From: Pelodera strongyloides
Taxonomy: Eukaryota > Nematoda > Chromadorea > Rhabditida > Rhabditidae
Assembly (NCBI GenBank): GCA_036852015.1
Contig: JAANDG010000169.1
Location: 124,001-188,000, forward strand
Direction: 5' to 3'
Length of the DNA stretch: 64,000 bases
Made by a program: the position numbers and the translations under genes. Under the pieces are notes generated by a model. The model was not told the DNA's origin and did no database searches. It worked only from the letters and a program-made list of their open reading frames with translations. Below are positions 26,901 through 36,569 of this stretch, piece by piece. Positions within the stretch are counted from its first letter, which is position 1, and every line of letters starts with the position of its first letter.

Positions 26901-29836
26901 GAATTCATCACATCAAATGTCTTACAAACATCCGCAAACAAATTCATGGAATTAACAAACTGAACTGACTGAACATTGAAAAAATACATAATAACACTGA
27001 AACATAGTAAAACATCACATGGCCGATCTATTAAATTAGCAAAGGTAATTATATATAAAAAAAACCAACGTCTCGGATCATTCCAGTGAGTTCATGATTC
27101 ACTTCCAGAATGCCTTGGTAGAACTTCTGATAGGCCTAAACAACCAATTCACAGTCACAATACAATATTTGAATAGCATGACTAACGATATACGATTTTG
27201 CTAGTTATAAAAGAAATAACTCTATACAACGCAAATAAAAGCAGCAGATCTAAGATTATAGCCTATCTAAAACAAATAACCATAAAGTGGAAAAACATAA
27301 TACTGAATTAAATGTGATTACAAAAAGAACTCACGTCCTCAATTGTGTTCACATCCCTGAGTTCCTTTTCAAAAGATCTGGATGCCATTTCAATCAGTTC
27401 AATTACCTCGACCGTCTGAATTACAATAATAAACGACATAGTTATGGGGTTTACATGTATGCCAAAAACAACTGTGCGTTGCCTTCCAACTTACAAGTAC
27501 AGAAAAATTTGCCGTATTTTCCCTGAATTTAATATTTGACATGCGAAATTAATACATGGGTCGTAAAACACGGTAAATTTGTCCGGATACTTGGAAACCC
27601 CATAAAAGGGTACACAATTGCAACAGGAGCATCAAACTCAAGAAGCTAAATAAAGCACAAGTACAAGGCTTGCCTGCATAGTTCACAGTTATCACAATAC
27701 TACATATCAAATGAAACAAATTAAAGCTCAAGAAAAAGAAGAAGTAACGATACATTCACTGCACACTAACAACAATAAACAAAATTTCCTTTGCCACCAA
27801 CCCTTTGTTGTCGTACGTGTGCAGCTTCAATGAAGTTCTTCAACTTGGATATTGCATCATCGCAGTCGTTGATTAGTGCGATACCACTCTGACGATCTAC
27901 AAAACAATGGGGATACGCCCAGGTACAATACATACAGTACTTACTTAGACTCAGCAAATGGCTAAGGTAAAAAGAAAACACCTTCTTTCCCTGTGGTTTT
28001 GGTCAGGAATATGATTATAATTATAAGTGAAACATACTAAAAACCATAAAAAATTATTAGAAAAAACAACAAGACAAGCATACCTTTCATCTTTTTGGGT
28101 ATGTGGGCTGAATACGACAGTTTTGCCATCTTAACTGTTTGGCATCCCTTTTCAAACTTTTCGTGGCCGCGCTCGAAACTCTCCACCTACAAATGTCATT
28201 CAAAATTTCACTCAAAATTTCCTGCTAACGAGCAAACTATGAAGAACAGAACCACGTCTACAAAATTATCACAAGTAATATATCAAAATCTACCTTTGAG
28301 TGCAGTTCGGACGCGTCCATCTCGGCAAAATCCTCGTTATCGTCATCTAAAAAAATCAACACCAATAAATCGACGAAAAAAAATGCGAAACCTTACATAT
28401 TCCCTTTAAGCACGACGTAATAGTAATGATAATAGGGATTGTCGGATTGTAATCTTTAATGAAATTGCAAGGCTAACAAACTAAACCCTTATCATGTTCA
28501 GGGTAAAACAATGAGATATTTGCAAATCATGTTTATGGTAAGTAAAATTGTCAAATAATTCAAAGCAAAGAACTCACTCAGTCGGACTTTCATCGCAGTC
28601 ATCGTTGCCGGTGGATAAATTTTCTTCGTTTCAAATATCGACACAATGCGATCCATTATAGAACGCAGTTTGTCACAACTTCTAAAAGAACAAGCTAATA
28701 TAGGTCGAAAAAGAGAGCATATAAACACAGTTTCTGAGTTTCTGTGAAAAACATAATGTTACCATCCCACATGAAAAACATCTTAGATTGATGATTACAA
28801 ACGCTGCATAATACAACACACTTATGATACATTGATATGCCCACGTATATAGTAAATAGTAGAGGGTTGATCAGAGAATAAATTAGGTCAGCATCTCAAA
28901 TTTCAATTTGGAAGGCGATTGAGACTAATTTGCATATAATACATTACGGATCGGGAGGTGATTTAGACTAATTTGCATATAATACTTTACGGATTGGGAG
29001 GTGAATTAGACTACTCGTCCGCATTCGGCGGGGTGTTTTATGCAATGGGGTTGATTCTAAGGTTTCCGAGGAAGCTACAGAAGTTCAAATACAACGCACC
29101 TTCCCGTGGAAATTGCTGTGATGATCGCGTGTTGAAATGCCGAAATGAACTGTGACTTTCCTTTTAGAAAGCATTTTTGGACCACGTCGTTCATAACATA
29201 GAAGAGAGCAATTCTCAGGTCTTCATCGGCTGAACAATACTAATAAAAATGTTGTACCCAGTACCGCCAGTCCGCCATCGTTTGATCAGCATGCCAGAAC
29301 TAATAAAAATATAGACTTTGAATTTGCATAGGCGAATTTCGAGCCGTGTTCTACGAACAGCCAATTACTATTAAGTAAAAAATACATAAATGATCATAAA
29401 AGTTAGAGAGGCAAAACAAACCCGTCCGAAATATTGTCAGCCAACATTCGACGATCATGTCAATGTGATCTTTGTGGTGCATCACCCATTGTGAGAGTGT
29501 TTCAATGTTTTCCTGAAGTAAAGGGGAAATTAATTAGATACCAATTGGAATCACCAGGAAAACGGTAGACGTGGGCACAACAAGAATACGAGGTTCCTCC
29601 AATGCTACTCTCCTTACTCCAGCTATTGCGTTTTTCAAATACTGCCAAAACATAATTGCTCGGGCATGCCCAAAATAGAGCCATTGCCGGTAAACCGTGC
29701 ACCATGAATCCGAATGATGTGACGGGGACCGTGCGTCTTTAGCACACTTCTCTCTACACAAGATATAAGCACCACTTACTTGAGTAGCATCCGCTGTTCT
29801 TAGCCGTTTGATAACACTTTCTTCTGTTAAAACCAT
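20925..29836 (-). CDS. RPRD2-like protein: CTD-interacting domain plus C-terminal RGG region, 823 aa, 27 exons
   Basis: Start codon 29836-29834, stop 20927-20925. Exons: 29780-29836, 29422-29512, 29100-29229, 28578-28681, 28294-28346, 28084-28186, 27802-27896, 27335-27415, 27070-27135, 26672-26765, 26254-26304, 25860-26056, 25423-25515, 25061-25133, 24664-24722, 24349-24465, 23906-24002, 23427-23596, 23191-23256, 22878-22987, 22529-22625, 22225-22375, 22062-22110, 21874-21931, 21490-21583, 21128-21191, 20925-20976. Every phase matches. Residues about 1-140 form a CTD-interacting (CID/VHS-like) domain: IETLSQWVMHHKDH and IALFYVMNDVVQK match RPRD1/2 and Rtt103 helices. A charged, coiled-coil-like stretch follows (about 150-300). 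Next is a Pro/Gln/Asn-rich disordered region, then a Gly/Arg C-terminus with GGRGGGYQ and FGGRGFRGGG repeats. Family role: binding the phosphorylated RNA polymerase II CTD. The RGG tail suggests RNA binding or condensate behaviour (inference). A 5' UTR intron is likely, since an acceptor (TTTACAG) lies just before the ATG. Confidence 0.88.
24025..24196. mobile_element. MITE, TTTAAAGCGAAA...CCGGCC family, copy 1
   Basis: It runs from TTAAAGTGAAACACTGGCCG to CGGCCGGTGTTTCGCTTTAA, about 172 bp, in an intron of the RPRD-like gene. Inner parts also pair (GTTTGAAACCCATCG with GTGCGTTTCAAAAAC). No ORF. Confidence 0.75.
26543..26585. repeat. (ACAA)n microsatellite
   Basis: About ten tandem ACAA units followed by a poly-A run, in an intron of the RPRD-like gene. 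A simple repeat. Confidence 0.9.
27444..27603. mobile_element. MITE, ATGGGGTTTCC family, diverged copy
   Basis: The left end ATGGGGTTTACATGTATGCC and the right end GGATACTTGGAAACCCCAT match the copies at 4928, 10850 and 34649. The interior is more diverged. It lies in an intron of the RPRD-like gene. Confidence 0.65.
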
Positions 29837-30297
29837 TGCCTGTAAACAAAAATTAACTATCTCAAATCACATTTCAAGGTCCAAACAGATAGAGAAGCAT
29901 TCAAACAGGATTCAACAACATATCGGTGACCATAAAAGGGATAGGACAATAGGAAAACGGCGATTTGTTTAAAACAAACACAAGTACAAGGGGAAAAAGG
30001 GAAGCGCAATGCAACTTCATTCAACTATTCAAGAAAATTCGAAGAATCGTGGAAGAGTACGAGAAAATACGCAATGACGTTTATGAATTGATTTTTCGTT
30101 TCTACGAAAAAATATATAAAGGTTATTATTAAATAATTCTGATGAAAAGTGACTCGCCAAAATTCCACAGTAACGTATACACAAGACGACGAGGATACCA
30201 GACATTCTACAAAACAAAACACATGGCCGTACAGCTCAGCTCGTGCAGAATGGCATGAGTCATCAGTTCGAAGCCATATACGGACAAAGGAGCTGAC

Positions 30298-31160
30298 TTA
30301 TGTTCTGGAATTCTTAAAAATCTTCTTAAAAATCCTATTCCGCCTTCGAAAAGTGCATACTGAATAACTCTTCCTGAAAATGCATAACAACAATTCATTC
30401 TGTGACAGAATTCTAATTTACTTTCCGAAAAATTCTTCTTCGTGATCGTCATCCCAAAAACATTTGCGAAAACTAACAACATAATAAACCTGCAGACCTC
30501 CTTCGCGGAGTTTTTTTTCAATTTCATACGATATTTCTATTTCATACGATACGGTATTTTGCCTATTTGAGAAAGTGCACTGAATGCGCGTTAAAGCACA
30601 TGGCCAAAACAAATAATTACATTGCACGCGGTTTGTTGTTATCTTGTTGTACTATTTAAAAACTTTAGAAAAACGTATCTTATTTTCTTGATAATAATAC
30701 TGACAATGAATACAGTAACCAATGCAGCAAAAAAAGTTATAAACGCCCAAAATTTAGACCCCGCCCCGCGGCTAAAATGTTCTGCATCTCTGAAGGGCTC
30801 CATGTGTCTGGCTCTAAACAGCTACGGTACTCACAGCAACTTCTTTGAACAATTTGCACACAGTGGTCTTGATTTCTCTTACATTGTCTCTACATTGTAC
30901 TGACGCCCCTGGCTTGACTATGTGGCCATATCTTCGATCGCCATCGTAGTCTAAATTTTTTGGATGAAATACCCACACGCTCAAAGGCAGTTGAGGATTT
31001 CTCATAAATTTATATTCTGCACCACCGACTGCCTAATTTAGTATGGATGAGCCCAACCATTGTTTTGTGCTATCGATTTCGTTCTTCTGTTTGCGGCATA
31101 GACACTTCTGTGCCGAGAGTTCTGTTTTTCCTTTGACAGTGCGTTCGGTTCGGGAAACAT
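30298..31160 (-). CDS. Probable gene of unknown function, 162 aa, 4 exons
   Basis: Proposed exons: 31104-31160 (ATG), 30835-31032, 30422-30579, 30298-30373 (TAA). The phases (0, 0, 2) join into one 162-codon frame. The second exon is bounded by AAATTAG and GTGAGT, and the third by CGCATTCAG and GTAAAT. The first donor (GTCTAT) is weak. The product is soluble-looking: VWVFHPKNLDYDGDRRYGHI in exon 2, YEIEKKLREGGLQVYYVV and an acidic FWDDDHEEEFF in exon 3, then a Lys/Arg-rich tail. I do not recognise the family. It lies about 460 bp upstream of the RPRD-like start on the same strand. The last exon in particular could be wrong: another frame of the same stretch stays open through about 30207. Confidence 0.4.
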
Positions 31161-32280
31161 TATGCGAACTCAAGAAATAGGATACACAGACCTAGATTAT
31201 CCGCTAAAAAGTTTATTTGGATTATCACGTTATCAGAAACAATATCGGTACATTTATGCCCGTTATCGGAGGAATTATAAGTATTTTACTATTTTCAAGG
31301 GTGGTTCAATACGGTGTTCAAACGTTCAAAGCGTAGCCTTGTTTCGCAGAGGTCCTGATGCGGAACAGAGTTCCATGTGAAATTGTGTCTCCGGACCCTG
31401 TAACTGTCTACAAGCCCACATATATGTTAACAAAATATACGCTCTGCCGTGAATGATGTATCCTACACTCACACTCGTACACACTATGAAAACAGCTTCT
31501 ATAAATACCATATTTTCACTCCTGCACTCAAATGCAAATCATTACATATTCCTCATGCACACTTTCTTCACTGTACTTTTGTTGATTTACATTTAATCAT
31601 ACATATTGTAAGAATCTAACAATAAGTTCCCCAATGTCACAAATTAGGTCGTCAATGTTCCGAAATGTGTGTTTCAATGAATAAAAGGGTAAAATTCACT
31701 GTGTTGGCCTAGCAACGGCTCTGCATCTATCGTATGCCTTTTAACTGTTTTACTTTGCACCACACCTCAGGCACTCCCGCCCACCAGCACTGGCACATAA
31801 CGTGGGAAAAAGTAAACCAATTCAGATACAATTTTTGGCGTATACTTCCATTCAATCGACGTTTTTTTTCACTCTATTCAAGTTTCGTGTGGTTGGTTAT
31901 CTTTTTGATAGTATTACTGTGCGTCACCATAGCTATTGGCTTCCTGTAGGAAGATCGCGGTTGCGCCGCGCATTTATGGCGCACAAATAAGGCCGCCCAG
32001 CATTTGTGTCGCGTATCCTGGAAATCTTCGCGAGGTTTTTTGATGTGCGAGAATGTACCTGTTGTAATGTTTACTTCCTAAGCGCACTCATACACAGTAC
32101 TTATATCGTGGCCCATTTTTTGAGGTAACATTACAATATCGCCTACATATCCTACTCCGCTTTGTTGTTGCCTTTTTTTTTAACGCAATAAAGTATTTTT
32201 ATATATATATATATATATATATCCTACGACCGAGGCAAAAATTTGCAAAACTGTGACATGCCTGACGTCAGTACGTATGC

Positions 32281-32428
32281 ATTGCGCTTGATGTGCCATT
32301 GTTTTATTATCTAAAAATTACCTGTCTGCTAATCAACGACAACACGACGAGTTATATACTGCTTCCTCTTCATCCTTTCATTGTGATGCACACCCTGTGG
32401 TGTTATTGTTTAATAAATAAATAACAAA
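32281..32428. repeat. Dispersed repeat, copy 1 (copy 2 at 61489-61628)
   Basis: Both copies contain, in order, CATTGTTTTATTAT, GCTAATCAACGACAACACGA, CGAGTTATATACT, CATTTCATTGTGATG (or TTTCATTGTGATG) and TTTAATAAATAAA. They differ by small insertions and deletions. It is probably the AATAAA-bearing 3' end of a dispersed element. Confidence 0.7.
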
Positions 32429-32569
32429 CTTCTTTTGCGAGGCGAGGGCTGACACGCACATACTCTATTTTGTCACCTAGGCTATTCAAGTTCAGCTTCA
32501 ATATGCACACATATTCTATGTCGTATGACGGCTTGCCAGTGGGGGGGGGGGGGGGGGTTGCATACAACG

Positions 32570-32860
32570 TGAAAATTCGCGTGCAGCGGCAACGTTACAT
32601 GCGGAGTGGAAAAAACCGTTGGGTCCTGGCGTGCAAGATGCCCGCCGTAAGGTTGCCGCTTGCACGCCGTGAAGAAGTAAGGTTGCCGCTTGCACGCCAT
32701 AAATTTGCCGCTTGCACGCCATACTCACGCGATTTCGCCTCGGGCTTTTGGCGTGCAAGGGGCGTGACAGCAGCGGGCAAGTTGCACGCCATTCCCATTC
32801 CGCCCGCGTTGCCAACTGGACTTTGCACGCCGTAAGGTTGCCCCCTTGCACCCCAACTTT
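32570..32860. repeat. GC-rich island with recurring TTGCCGCTTGCACGCC units
   Basis: GTAAGGTTGCCGCTTGCACG recurs in whole or part at about 32648, 32680, 32708 and 32830. Inverse copies (GGCGTGCAAG) sit at 32628 and 32750. The composition contrasts with the AT-rich flanks. A related fragment (GGCGTGCAAGTT, CAAGGTTGCCCGC) is at 48832-48882. I cannot name the element. Confidence 0.55.
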
Positions 32861-32897
32861 CATCAGTCTTCCTTACTTTCGTACCATGCCATTGAAT

Positions 32898-32957
32898 ATT
32901 TCATGAGACTGTATTTCATGAGACTGTATTTCATGAGACTGTATTTCATGAGATTCA
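32898..32957. repeat. 15-bp tandem repeat, 4 copies
   Basis: ATTTCATGAGACTGT is repeated at 32898, 32913, 32928 and 32943. The last copy is altered at its 3' end. Confidence 0.9.
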
Positions 32958-33061
32958 GCACTTCACGAGTTGTCCCGTAATAAATATTCGTTTAGAACAA
33001 ATATGCTAACAAATACGATTAGAACGTCCATTGTTCATTATGCGCAAATATATTTATACAG

Positions 33062-33424
33062 TTAAAGGGATCGGCTCACCTCAAATCGTGTCTGTTTTTT
33101 CTGTTTCTTTATTTTCTATAAGGGATAATAAAAATTTGGAATACAAAAAGTAGTGTTATATTTCAATACTCACGAAGATATTAGGTGATAAAGTGGTGGA
33201 TCGATCGGCCCGAAATGAAAAAGTGTTAATTGTCCCATACAAACAAGGTAGGACAATTACACTTTTTCATTTCGGGCCGATCGATCCACCACTTTATCAC
33301 CTAATATCTTCGTGAGTATTGAAATATAACACTACTTTTTGTATTCCAAATTTTTATTATCCCTTATAGAAAATAAAGAAACAAAAAAAAACAGACACAA
33401 TTTAAGGTGAGCTGATCCCTTTAA
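33062..33424. mobile_element. 363-bp near-perfect palindrome bounded by TTAA (foldback MITE)
   Basis: It begins TTAAAGGGATCGGCTCACCT and ends with the near-inverse AGGTGAGCTGATCCCTTTAA. The arms are about 170 bp and almost identical. The centre lies near 33243 (ACAAACAAGG). No ORF. The high arm identity indicates recent activity. TTAA at both ends suggests a TTAA-targeting DNA transposon source, but no transposase is present to confirm this. Confidence 0.85.
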
Positions 33425-33472
33425 GTTGAAGTACATTTATTTTCTACCTTTCAGAATGTTTTCCCTTTATGA

Positions 33473-34285
33473 ATGATGGAGGCTCCAGTGAAATACAATC
33501 GTCTGCAAATAATATCAGAAGACGAAGATGAGGTGAAAGTGTGACCTGCAATTCCAATCAATATCTAGCCAATGAAAATCTGAGTCTGCTTTGTTTACTG
33601 CTATGTGGTAATGTCGGTAGTGCGGTGCACATTTCACCAAAACAATAATTTAATGTATTCATAATTTCCTCGCGAAATACAGAAAATAGAATGTCCACGG
33701 TTTACGGAGTAGCACTCAATTTGCTTGAAGTAAAGAGAAAGGGGGGTTCGAGGACGAATCGCTCTCCTCCTACCCAGCGAGGTAACCAAGGTAGTCACTC
33801 AAAGTTTAGCGTTCAAAATACTTGCACCACTAAAAGGCTAGAGGTCGTTATATCATCGCCAAATATAACAACAAAATTGCGACAAGTGGCCCTCACTGTG
33901 GACAAGTGGCCTAAATCCAAACAAACGTGTGTGATGGTATTTCGTTAGGGGTCCCTGAAAAACCCAGAGCCCTTTCTACATAAACAAGTTCAGCTAATCT
34001 GTATCCGCAAGATATATAATAAGTAAAAAAAAACATTTTTAATCCTCTATGTGTCTGTTCAGACCACGAACACGAGTGGTCAATCGGGTTCTGGTGCGTC
34101 CGAGAGAGCCACACTCCTCACCAATGATACTGATGTAAGATTGAAATTTTTTATTAAATTACCAATTTAATTTACTAGTGTTTTATCTGCATCTTACTTC
34201 TTACTCCCATGTTCTCATGTAGCCCGATTGTAACTAGTCATCATATCTTCCAAAATGTCAGTTTACTTTTCAGCCCTATTTGTAA
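33473..34285 (+). CDS. Possible small spliced ORF, 47 aa, 3 exons
   Basis: Exons 33473-33532 (ATG ATG GAG), 34063-34134 and 34274-34285 (CCC TAT TTG TAA) join in phase 0 at both junctions. The acceptors are good (CTGTTCAG, ACTTTTCAG), one donor is good (GTAAGA) and one is moderate (GTGAAA). The peptide has an acidic stretch (SEDEDE) and ERATLLTND, which resembles dileucine sorting motifs near the N-termini of endosomal membrane proteins. It may therefore be the 5' end of a larger gene whose later exons I could not find, rather than a complete 47-aa protein. No family recognised. Confidence 0.3.
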
Positions 34286-35849
34286 AAATATTTCGTTCTC
34301 AGCTTTTCTAATTACCTTTGAATGTTTATCTACGTCGTTGTTGTCCGTCAACTTCTCCGTTTGTTTTGGTGAAAATTGAAGAAACCTTTTCCGTTTTCTC
34401 ATGATTATCGTCTGGATGTTGATATGTTTTCACAACGTTAATTGAGAAGTAATTGTGTTTTCTACTCGATAAACATCCTTTCGAGTGTCTACAAGACCGT
34501 GGCATCATGAGACCCAACACGTAAAATTCCGAACATTTCTCATTAGCAAAGTTCACAAGATCATGAGAGACGGATCTTGCAGCTAAAGGCTAAAATGCAA
34601 CGGTTGATATCCTAGTACACATTTTATTATGATTTTAACCAATGCTTACTGGCGTTTGCAAGTATGCCGAAAATTTACCGTATCTTGGAACTGCACGAGA
34701 ATATTTTTTATTTTTTTCATATTATATATGCAGGTTTGAAATACGGTAGTATTGACAGAATCACACCGATTTTTTGGGATACTTGCAAACCATACTGTTC
34801 TATTGAATTAACCATACTCCTTGATGAAAACCAACATGAGCCAGATGCGAACTATTTTGTTCGTAAATTACGGCGATGCGCCCTTCCAGATTCCAGAGAA
34901 TGCAATAATAAACATCTACATCCGTAGTGTATATCCGTAGTTCGATTAAACCCTCAGAAGAGAAGCCATAATATGCCTTATTGCTTCTTGAGTCGTAATG
35001 CCTCACCAACTAGAAGACTTTTATGTTACAGTTTTATATGGTTGAAGTTGTGCCACGTGTTCCAAAATTGTATACTTGCCACATAATAGATTATTGATTA
35101 TTTCCTTTTCTAGAACTGACAAAGAAAAACAATCAAGAGTGACATTCTGAAAATACCCCTATCCCTTTAAAGTTAGCTTTTAGACACTCCTCATAGAACA
35201 TGTTTTAGCAGGAAACTCTTTCGTTTACGCCCCAGATCATATTAAAATATAAAATTTAAAAACATGTCACGCGATCATATTGTTGTGAGAACACACACAA
35301 GGCACAAGCTACAATTATAGCATTATGCTATTATGCACAAACGGATTAAATGTTCCCTTTTACCGACAAGCAGCCAATTAACAATAGAACAATTGATGTA
35401 TACAGAAGAGGTTTCAATATAAATAGACAACATAATAGAACGTTGCTCCTTCATTCACTTTATATTTATAATCCTTTATTACACCCCATAATGATAGAAC
35501 CGTCTTGATTCCAACCAATGCCCCTGTTACACACAGAGTATTTCGTACGAAATACCACTCAACTTTTCAAATTTAGGATAAACTACTAAAATACATACGG
35601 ATAGTTAGGTACGTGCTTGAGATGCCAATTATTGAAGTTTGTGCGAATTCACTCTCTTTCTTACTATCGATCAGTTATTGTTTATTGTTTCTCCAATCAT
35701 TGCCAACAAATTTAATTCAAGTTGGCGCTTGAGTGCGGTGTACACAATTCCATCGATTTGTCTCCTTTTTTGTTAGCTAGATTGATTGCTTATTAGCGTA
35801 CACAGACCACTCTTGAACTCGGGTGGTGCTGCGAGACCCCGCACAAAAA
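34286..35849. other. Intergenic region upstream of the doublecortin/PLAT gene
   Basis: Apart from the MITE at 34649-34794 I see no coding exon, RNA gene or array here. It probably carries regulatory sequence for the gene whose TATA-like box is at 35850. Confidence 0.4.
34649..34794. mobile_element. MITE, ATGGGGTTTCC family (inverted copy, diverged ends)
   Basis: The interior matches the 10850-11012 element in inverse orientation: ACCGTATCTTGGAACTGCAC and ACGGTAGTATTGACAGAATC. The terminal GTTTGCAAGTATGCC and GGGATACTTGCAAAC replace the GTTTCC ends. Confidence 0.65.
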
Positions 35850-35857
35850 TATAAAAG
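35850..35857 (+). promoter_or_regulatory. TATA box candidate and first non-coding exon
   Basis: TATAAAAG at 35850-35857 is followed by a GC-rich stretch that ends in a good donor (GCG|GTAAGA, exon end 35938). An acceptor (TTATCGTAG) lies three bases before the ATG at 36570. This fits a TATA promoter with a 5' UTR exon for the doublecortin/PLAT gene. The transcription start itself is not determined. Confidence 0.45.
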
Positions 35858-36569
35858 GTGCTCGGCGACGTCGCCCTATCTTCGCGACAGGATTCTCAGT
35901 GCACGCGAGGACCTGCCGAAGATTGGGCGAGGTTCGCGGTAAGATGTAGGCGCATCCAATTCATTTTCGCCGCGCACCAACAGGGTTTCGCGTTGAATTC
36001 ACTCTCTCGTCTTGTCACCTTTTCCACTATCGTCTAGTAGAGCATTTTGTTCTTTATTATGGCTTTCGAAGCTTATCCATGTTCTCGTCTTATGAACCTT
36101 TGTTAGTACCGTAGAAAGTTCTTATGCTTATTAAAACACGTCACGCGGCACCTAGACCAGGCTGAACGCGCCGTACTAACAATCGTCAATCACACAACAT
36201 CACTAGTTTAGCACATTGTTTCTGTGGGATTTATTTACATTCCTTGGCGGAATTACTGTTTACTTCGTTATTTACGCACACTGTGCACTGTCGTATTTCA
36301 TAGTTCTCGCATCCTCTTGGAGTCGCGTGCCCACTCTCTCTTCGTTGTCAACGTGAAATGTAACATAAATATATCACATATTATTAAATCAACTTCCTCT
36401 GTCAATCATCTGATTTTCCCCTTTGGCACCTGTCCAACTCTCTCAAAGCTCTATATTACCCTTATAAGCCGAAGCCCTTCGTGTGCTAGTCAGAGATGGA
36501 AACCCTAAGTAACCCAAAATATCCATCTCTAATCTTTATCATCTGAATCTCTTGCTTTTATCGTAGTAA

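Larger units (their letters stand above)
31161..33472. other. Intergenic region with repeats
   Basis: No gene is recognisable. It contains an AT microsatellite (32203-32222), a dispersed repeat (32281-32428), a poly-G run at about 32540-32558, a GC-rich island with recurring GCTTGCACGCC (32570-32860), a 15-bp tandem array (32898-32957) and the large palindrome (33062-33424). Confidence 0.5.

Noticed and set aside
30639..30803. 54-aa minus-strand ORF with a membrane-like segment (FITFFAALVTVFIVSIII)
   Set aside because: It falls between exons 2 and 3 of the proposed 162-aa gene and cannot be joined in phase to either. It would need a 21-nt intron, far shorter than any other here.
32470..32863. 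Overlapping ORFs on both strands in the GC-rich island
   Set aside because: They arise from the repeat composition (Arg/Pro/His/Ala-rich on every frame), not from coding constraint.
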